Assembly (NCBI GenBank): GCA_018806915.1
Contig: JAGKQI010000021.1
Location: 496,001-560,000 of the forward strand
Direction: 5' to 3'
Source: Phytophthora colocasiae
Lineage: Eukaryota > Oomycota > Peronosporomycetes > Peronosporales > Peronosporaceae
DNA: 64,000 nucleotides
Part shown: positions 58,703 through 64,000 of the stretch, piece by piece
How positions within the stretch are numbered: position 1 is the first letter of the stretch
Layout of the letters: the number at the start of each line of letters is the position of its first letter
Position numbers and translations under genes: made by a program
The notes under the pieces: generated by a model
Seen by the model: the letters and a program-made list of their open reading frames with translations, nothing else
Told to the model about the DNA's origin: nothing
Database searches by the model: none

Positions 58703-61700
58703 GGAGGATTTACGCGAATCGTATCCATAAGGTACTTCCACGATTGATAAGTGCTGGACAACAAGGGTTTGTTCGTGGGAGACTAATGACGAGAAGTGTG
58801 ACTATGGTGCAAGCTCTCTTGACAACCCAGATGAAGAATCTTGATGTGGACTGGATGGACTCTCCTGCAATACTCTGCTTGGATCTAAGGAAAGCATATG
58901 ATACTTTGAGCAGGGATTTTATGGCAGCGGCACTAGCCCAGTACGGATTTCCTCAACAATTTCTTGATGTAATTCATAGCTTACACAATGGCACTAGAGC
59001 TAGCTATCTCGTGAATGGTGAAGAATCGACAAAATGGGCGGTGGAATCTGGAATACGGCAAGGATGTCCATTGGCACCTTTGCTGTTTGTACTAGCAGTC
59101 GACTTTCTTGGCAGAGCTATTGAAGCGCATCCTGATATTACTGGACTGGAAATACCGGGGTCGGAAGGGCTTCGCCATAGTTTTAACGGGTTTGTCGATG
59201 ATAGCACTGTTTTCTTGGAATCAACACGACAACTTAAACCGCTGAATCAAATTTTGAAACGGTTTGGGGAACTGTCCGGTTTACATGTGGAGCCGAGTAA
59301 AAGTGTAGTCATCCCTCTCAACAAGGCTTGGAACCAGCACAGATGTCATGGGTACCCGGTACTTGGAGATGAAGAGTCAACTAGAATACTTGGATATCAT
59401 TTCGGGACATCGGATACTATTGAATTAAATTGGGAAATACGAATTCAAAACATTAAACGACGGCTTCAAGTAGCAACACAAGTCGCAAATTCGGTCAAGC
59501 AGAGAGTTATACTATTCAATACTGTGGTGTTGCCAGCCATTCTGTTCACGGGACAGCATATACCAATAACGCCAAAGGCATTAAGGCAACTGCAACAGCT
59601 TCAGAAGAGATTTGTTTGGCGAGGAACGACGAGGGACGTTAGAACCAAGCACAAGATACCACCAGGATTAATTTTTGCACCTGAAGATCAGGGAGGACTT
59701 GGACTACAGGATATCGAGCTTGCTCTACAATGCACAAGAATGAATCAAGCAGAAAATTGGATGCAGTGTGTACCCGACCGCTACACCGCGGCATGGCATC
59801 ACCTTGCCCACCCAAAACAAAACTATACACCCGATTGCTGTATATTTACGCCAACATCGAATGACCAGGTTAGACGAAGTCGCAGGAAGCGGTTAGATGG
59901 AAGCTACTCCACTGTCCAAGAGTTGGGGAGACTGGAAATTTGGGCGGATCAAACGAATCGCCTTGAGCTTCATCCGGAGGATGGAACTCCAGAACGAGTC
60001 AACGCTATGACCAAATCTCTCGTTTGTTACTGGCACCACAGTGGGGCTTTGCAGTGCGCATTGGAATCTGCAACAAAAGGAGAAATTTCTGTCAATTCAA
60101 TGGAATTTTATCGGGCTGGAAACTGGTGTAATAACTCATGCATAGTGGATAAATTCGGTAAACCGCTCAAGGCTAGTGATTTCCCTGTGATGTACCCGTG
60201 CTCACTGATGCATCTCCAGGTATTGAGTCTCGGACCAGGAGAATTTATTTTGAACCCACCAATTGCAGTAAGACCCTTTAAGGTACAACACCACCGTCAA
60301 ATACGAAGATGGTGTGCAAGTGTCTTTGGAAGTATACCAGATCAAGTATGGAGACATGGAACAACAGATATCCAGAGGTGGAAATGGCCTTCACTTAAAC
60401 GGGAATATTTCTGGGTAGTGTCGGGGTTCCATGTAGTTACAGCATTTTCCAAGACAGCGCCTAGGGGGGAGGTCTTCAGAATGGAACAAAACGGGGATGG
60501 ATGGACATGGAGAATTGTCTGGCGGAATCCAAACAGAATATTTGATCGGGACTTTGATACAATCAAATATCTGGAACGTGTTGTTGGCGCAGCCTTTTGT
60601 GCCACTCCTTTACTGCATTCAACACCATGGGAAGCACCACAAGCTACATATGCAAAAAATATTCGAGGTGTAATTCGCAAGGCTAGAGCAAAACGAGTTC
60701 GACGAAAACCTAAATTCGTTGTGCAGCATGTCCTCGATAAGATGATTGATGCAGCTAATAGTAACCCATGGGCGGAAGCAGCACAAAGGCAGAAACCTCG
60801 GGATATCTGGCGACACGATGGAATACTTACGGACTATCAACGTTGGACGGTTTATGGAATATGTACAAGAACTCTCAATCTATTTCATGCTGGTTGGCCG
60901 GATGATAGGAAGTGCTCGTATCAAGAATGCACTAGTACACCTGAATCCATCGAGCATATTGTGTGGGAATGTGAACGTGCTCAAGGTGCTTGGACTAAAT
61001 GGATAGCGGCATGGCTCGGCCATTATCCAGCTCGAGGGGAACTCAAACGACTACTGCCCTTTATTGCATCTCGAAGTGCGCCAGAATTATCCCCAGACTT
61101 CATGGCTGCCGCTGCGTTGATGATTCCTGAGTGGTCATCAGATCTTTGTGCAGCAATGAAGGTACTATGGTTAATTTGGACAACATGTACCCAGTGCATG
61201 CTATGGAGAATCAGGAACAAAGAAATATTTGACGCAGAGCAAGTGCCCAGTAAAGCCGTTGCTCAAATAGTCTGGAATGCTGCTCATTTTCAGACGACAG
61301 CAATAATTCGAGCGTGGACAGCCAGTGCTGAGTCGTATGTAAAAGGGCACTGCTTAGCACAATGCTACAGTGTCTTTCGAGAGGTTCCGCCACAGGAACA
61401 ACCTATGTTCCTGGAGACATGGATCATTCAATTCCACATGGTAAGAAAACCAACGGAGACTCGTGGTGCGTGGGTAATATGGAGTTTGAAAGCAGACGGG
61501 TGGTACAGAGCTGAAGTGGTAGAAGTACACAAAGCTGCCAGCACAATAGTACGAAGGGAATTTGCAGACCTGATCATCTCTGCTGCACTGGACAAGATCC
61601 GAGAACAAACTATTCCAAGCACAACTCAATTGGTAATCCAGGGGACCACTCCTCCAGTTCATCGTCCAAAGCGGAAAGATCTTTACTACGGTTTTAACTC

Positions 61701-61938
61701 GTACATCTGGGCGACCACGTCCCTGAAACAAGCATCAGCAGCGGCAAAGTTGATCAAGCTCTCACTGTCCGGTGGCATGCAATTGGGGAGCTTTCTCGTT
61801 CAAAACCTCCCCCAAAGACTTCAAGAAATGCTCAGTAGACAAAGAATCCTAGATGATAGCCCTTCTTGGCCTCCGGATGCTGAATCTACAAGTATTAGGC
61901 AAAGCTTACAAAAACTACAGGACTCTATGGTTAGTTAA
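58630..61938 (+). CDS. LINE reverse transcriptase and C-terminal zinc-finger region
   Basis: After the A6 run the frame reads KKGDSSNAMDYRPISLLNTA, then all RT blocks: ILCLDLRKAYDTLSRDF, GIRQGCPLAPLLFVLAVDFL, the catalytic FNGFVDDSTVFL and LSGLHVEPSKSVVIPL. The later zinc-finger-like region is CSYQECTSTPESIEHIVWEC, and then LWLIWTTCTQCMLWRIRNKE, the segment also found in the short LINE insertions. Open for more than 1,100 codons to TAA 61936-61938, so most of the polymerase is intact. The 3' untranslated part is very short. Confidence 0.85.
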   Translation, partial: KKGDSSNAMDYRPISLLNTAYKILGRIYANRIHKVLPRLISAGQQGFVRGRLMTRSVTMVQALLTTQMKNLDVDWMDSPAILCLDLRKAYDTLSRDFMAAALAQYGFPQQFLDVIHSLHNGTRASYLVNGEESTKWAVESGIRQGCPLAPLLFVLAVDFLGRAIEAHPDITGLEIPGSEGLRHSFNGFVDDSTVFLESTRQLKPLNQILKRFGELSGLHVEPSKSVVIPLNKAWNQHRCHGYPVLGDEESTRILGYHFGTSDTIELNWEIRIQNIKRRLQVATQVANSVKQRVILFNTVVLPAILFTGQHIPITPKALRQLQQLQKRFVWRGTTRDVRTKHKIPPGLIFAPEDQGGLGLQDIELALQCTRMNQAENWMQCVPDRYTAAWHHLAHPKQNYTPDCCIFTPTSNDQVRRSRRKRLDGSYSTVQELGRLEIWADQTNRLELHPEDGTPERVNAMTKSLVCYWHHSGALQCALESATKGEISVNSMEFYRAGNWCNNSCIVDKFGKPLKASDFPVMYPCSLMHLQVLSLGPGEFILNPPIAVRPFKVQHHRQIRRWCASVFGSIPDQVWRHGTTDIQRWKWPSLKREYFWVVSGFHVVTAFSKTAPRGEVFRMEQNGDGWTWRIVWRNPNRIFDRDFDTIKYLERVVGAAFCATPLLHSTPWEAPQATYAKNIRGVIRKARAKRVRRKPKFVVQHVLDKMIDAANSNPWAEAAQRQKPRDIWRHDGILTDYQRWTVYGICTRTLNLFHAGWPDDRKCSYQECTSTPESIEHIVWECERAQGAWTKWIAAWLGHYPARGELKRLLPFIASRSAPELSPDFMAAAALMIPEWSSDLCAAMKVLWLIWTTCTQCMLWRIRNKEIFDAEQVPSKAVAQIVWNAAHFQTTAIIRAWTASAESYVKGHCLAQCYSVFREVPPQEQPMFLETWIIQFHMVRKPTETRGAWVIWSLKADGWYRAEVVEVHKAASTIVRREFADLIISAALDKIREQTIPSTTQLVIQGTTPPVHRPKRKDLYYGFNSYIWATTSLKQASAAAKLIKLSLSGGMQLGSFLVQNLPQRLQEMLSRQRILDDSPSWPPDAESTSIRQSLQKLQDSMVS

Positions 61939-61950
61939 ATAACATAAATA

Positions 61951-62785
61951 GAGAATCCTTCAAAACCACGTAAACGGCTCTTTGTGTACGCTTTCTTGAC
62001 TACAAATACAGATAAAGTGGAGGCTGTGAACACGACAACTTGGCGCGATTGAAGCATCAATTGACCGATTTTAATGATCGGATAACTCGCGTCGACCACC
62101 AAATTGTACGAACAGCAGATTACAAGTAAAATCAAGAACGGACCACTGATAATGATCGATTTGACTGCAGTAGGGAACGTACGGTAGTTGGAGTCAATTA
62201 ACACGACGCTCTGGGAACTGAGCCAGAGACCGAAGCACTAAATCGATCGGATATCACCGAAAATCACACCCAATCCAATCCAATTGAGAGTGATTAGAGC
62301 AGTAACGAACCAGAATTCGTAATGGTGGGCCAGTAATATCAGTATGTCAAGGGAGAAGAAGGCGACAAAAACCACTGGGGGGAGCACAATGGCAGCAGTC
62401 ATGAGTGGAATCCCTGGTAAGATAAATTTCACCGGAACGAAGAGAAAACAACCGAAAAATAGCAAACTTATGCGGAAAAGTGTCACTAGAAAGGAATTTA
62501 ATCGTCGGTGCATGATCGCACTGAGAATTCCGTGCAAATTGGACGATAACAGCGTCGATACCAACGTTTTGTTTAGATCAAAAGTAGGTAGAGGTTGAGC
62601 TAGTTCCAGTTCGTACAAATATTCAGATATCGCATCCGGACTGCGAATTCTGGAATTTGATCGTTCAGATGAACCAGTAAGTGTGCTGATCTCTGTAATA
62701 TCTTGCTGGTTCACTTCGCATTGCAAAGGAACGATGTGCATTTGTACGGACGCACGAGGAGGACAAGTGCGCACAAAACTATCTA
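61951..62785 (-). pseudogene. Multi-pass membrane protein, N-terminal part, one in-frame stop
   Basis: Minus strand. The frame from about 62785 reads FVRTCPPRASVQMHIVPLQC, an acidic stretch, NLHGILSAIMHRRLNSFLVT, then long hydrophobic segments (LLFFGCFLFVPVKFILPGIP, MTAAIVLPPVVFVAFFSLDI, WFVTALITLNWIGLGVIFGD). TAG at 62238-62240 interrupts the frame, which continues in phase with SSQSVVLIDSNYRTFPTAVK, IIISGPFLILLVICCSYNLV and KKAYTKSRLRGF. The start exon is not fixed (a possible acceptor CACCTATAG lies near 62790). It abuts the LINE and may be the other half of the gene at 51563-52672. Confidence 0.6.
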
Positions 62786-62883
62786 TAGGTGAAGTACATT
62801 CAATATAAATGTTACAATAGAATTTAAAAATAACATGAAGAATGATGGATGGCAACGTTACGTAATCCTCCAAGTTGAAAAAG

Positions 62884-63399
62884 ATGATGAACATGCGGTC
62901 AGCGCTCTCTCGACCTCTGCGTCGCGCTCTGCGAGCTCCGCAGCCTCGTTGGATCTCCAGCGTCCAAGTGACGCGTGACACAGGTCTCCCCGACCTCATC
63001 ATCACCCCCACCGCGGCGCAGGTACTGTATATGCAACTCTTTAAGAAGTTTTTCTTATTTGATTACTTAACATTTTTCCTTTAACAGAAATTAATTGAAG
63101 CGGCGGAACGGCAGAAGACTGCCAATTTGATGCTGCGTGTGGCTGTGGAAGGCGGCGGTTGCTCTGGCTTTAAGTACGTGATTGAATTCGAGAAGGATGC
63201 GGCCCCAGACGTGGAGGAAGACGTGGTTTTCGAGCAACATGGAGGCAAAGTGGTCGTGGACAAGGAGTCTCTGGAACTCATTCGAGGCAGCACCATCGAC
63301 TTTGAACAGGAGCTTATTCGTAGTGCCTTTGCTGTGACCAACAACCCCAATGCAGTCAGTGGCTGCGGCTGTGGCACGTCCTTCGACCTCAAGGATTAG
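62884..63399 (+). CDS. ISCA2: Mitochondrial A-type iron-sulphur cluster assembly protein (ISCA2-like)
   Basis: Two exons, 62884-63021 and 63088-63399, intron 63022-63087 (GTACTG...TTAACAG, 66 bp); the splice joins TPTAAQ to KLIEAAERQK in phase. Start chosen at the first ATG; 62893 is an alternative. The N-terminal 30 residues (MRSALSRPLRRALRAPQPRW) are Arg-rich without acids, a typical mitochondrial presequence. The conserved core has LRVAVEGGGCSGFKYVIEF and the C-terminal VSGCGCGTSFDL, giving the three cysteines that bind Fe-S. Works in maturation of mitochondrial [4Fe-4S] proteins. About 149 residues, normal for the family. Confidence 0.95.
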
Positions 63400-63436
63400 A
63401 CAAAAAATTGTCAATACAATTTGCTATTGTGATTTT

Positions 63437-64000
63437 TCACTCCCAGAGCACCACGACGCCATTCTTATCGCACGAAGCAACACCTTGGCCATCCGGACGC
63501 CAGACACAGCAAGCTACAGCCCCGTGGTGGCCTGTAGGACCAGATTTCAACTGCTTTTCAAGTTTCCCGGTACGTGTGTTCCAAATGAAAAGTGATCCAG
63601 AAGCTCCGCCTGCAAGAGCGTACCGACCGTCCGGACTAAGGGAAGCTTGACACCAGTCAAAGCCGCACTGGTAATCCTTGTGTTTCAATTCACGCAGCAC
63701 GTTGTAAGTGCGAGGATCGATGACTTTGAGCGAATGATCGCGAGAATTTGTGAGCAACTCGTTCCCTCCGAAACTAACGGACGTAGTCTGCTCCGTGTGA
63801 AGTCCACGTAGCTCCTGTACACAACGTCGCGTCCTCGTATCCCAGAAGCGAACAGCACCGTCTTGATGAGCACTCGCAAACTGTACAAAACCAGCATCTG
63901 CTCCTGAAGGGGCCGCAATGTCGTTGCAACTCGAGACGCAGCTCACAGTCTGTAGACGAACGCCACGCATGACGTCCCACACACGAAGACTTCGATCACT
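63437..64000 (-). CDS. ATG16: ATG16-like WD40 protein, C-terminal part, truncated by window edge
   Basis: Minus strand, open through the right edge; the stop is at 63437. WD40 repeats: SDRSLRVWDVMRGVRLQTVS, SCNDIAA, SAHQDGAVRFWDTRTRRCVQ, TSVSFGGNELLTNSRDHSLK, VIDPRTYNVLRELKHKDYQC, GFDWCQASLSPDGRYALAGG, SGSLFIWNTRTGKLEKQLKS and HHGAVACCVWRPDGQGVASC. The SSCNDI, DLLKVID-like and CGxDW features are those of the ATG16/ATG16L1 propeller rather than a generic WD40. ATG16 joins ATG5-ATG12 in lipidation of ATG8 on autophagosomes; the N-terminal coiled coil would lie outside the window. Its stop is 38 bp from the ISCA2 stop (convergent). Confidence 0.82.
   Translation of the reverse strand, partial: SDRSLRVWDVMRGVRLQTVSCVSSCNDIAAPSGADAGFVQFASAHQDGAVRFWDTRTRRCVQELRGLHTEQTTSVSFGGNELLTNSRDHSLKVIDPRTYNVLRELKHKDYQCGFDWCQASLSPDGRYALAGGASGSLFIWNTRTGKLEKQLKSGPTGHHGAVACCVWRPDGQGVASCDKNGVVVLWE

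Larger units (their letters stand above)
52676..61950 (+). mobile_element. Near full-length LINE (non-LTR retrotransposon) with OTU-like domain
   Basis: About 9.2 kb without LTRs: gag-like region with a CCHC knuckle, OTU-like cysteine-protease region, unassigned region, apurinic-type endonuclease and reverse transcriptase with a C-terminal zinc-finger part. Boundaries are estimates: the 5' end from the start of AT-rich leader sequence next to the membrane-protein frame, the 3' end from where that gene family resumes. No poly(A) tail and no clear target duplication were found. The reading frame is interrupted by in-frame stops at 53788 and 54892 and by frame changes near 55455, 55700-55870 and 58632. 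Confidence 0.88.

Noticed and set aside
61939..61960. Poly(A) tail of the long LINE
   Set aside because: Only short A-containing sequence (AAATAACATAAATAG) is present; no tail or duplication could be defended.

Overview
The window reads as genome sequence of a plant-pathogenic oomycete of the Phytophthora type. The support is direct: secreted proteins with a signal peptide, an RFLR motif and a downstream EER; the oomycete initiator/flanking promoter block (GCTCACTCCGCAATTTCC) just upstream of them; short (66-124 bp) GT-AG introns; and a dense mix of Ty1/copia, Ty3/gypsy chromovirus, LINE, piggyBac-like and Tc1/IS630-like elements. No rRNA, tRNA, CRISPR array or bacterial operon was seen.

Layout. 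1-7.2 kb: a decayed minus-strand copia element (A), split by a younger plus-strand copia element (E1, 562-5414, 5-bp target duplication GTCTG). 7.3-14.7 kb: gene-poor repeat land with a frameshifted ankyrin-repeat gene, an RXLR-like WY remnant, short 5'-truncated LINE insertions with long target duplications, LINE remnants and a 602-bp inverted-repeat element. 13.1-17.9 kb: a large inverted duplication; its arms carry two near-identical RXLR effector genes facing inward-out and its core holds a PDZ-PDZ-DUSP gene whose 5' part is inverted against its 3' part. 18.8-23.6 kb: a second copy of the same copia family (E2, TSD GTATC), with extra frameshifts.

23.9-31.7 kb is the gene island: an intact PDZ-PDZ-DUSP gene, a PDZ-CaMK-type kinase, a Myb/SANT-like protein divergent from the kinase, MCT-1 (PUA domain, one intron), a serine-rich protein with a three-fold repeated motif and a coiled-coil protein. 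31.9-34.1 kb: an unidentified gene convergent with a Tc1/IS630-type DD34E transposase that has one in-frame stop. 34.1-42.4 kb: a complete-length minus-strand gypsy chromovirus with LTRs identical by eye, a 728-codon antisense ORF, and a precisely scrambled RT/RNase H/integrase junction.

42.7-52.7 kb: two more frameshifted ankyrin genes, a truncated chimeric RXLR copy, a piggyBac-like element (TTAA, 14-bp perfect TIRs) sitting in a paralogue of a membrane-protein gene whose uninterrupted version lies at 52 kb, another short LINE insertion and an LRR-like fragment. 52.7-61.9 kb: a near full-length LINE with CCHC, OTU-like, endonuclease and reverse transcriptase regions, broken by several stops and frameshifts. 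61.95-64 kb: half of a membrane-protein gene, an intact mitochondrial A-type iron-sulphur assembly gene (ISCA2-like) and the 3' part of an ATG16-like WD40 gene that runs off the right edge.

Only about eight genes look like conserved cellular genes; nearly all the rest is transposons or gene families (ankyrin, RXLR, membrane protein, PDZ-DUSP) copied, inverted and broken by them.
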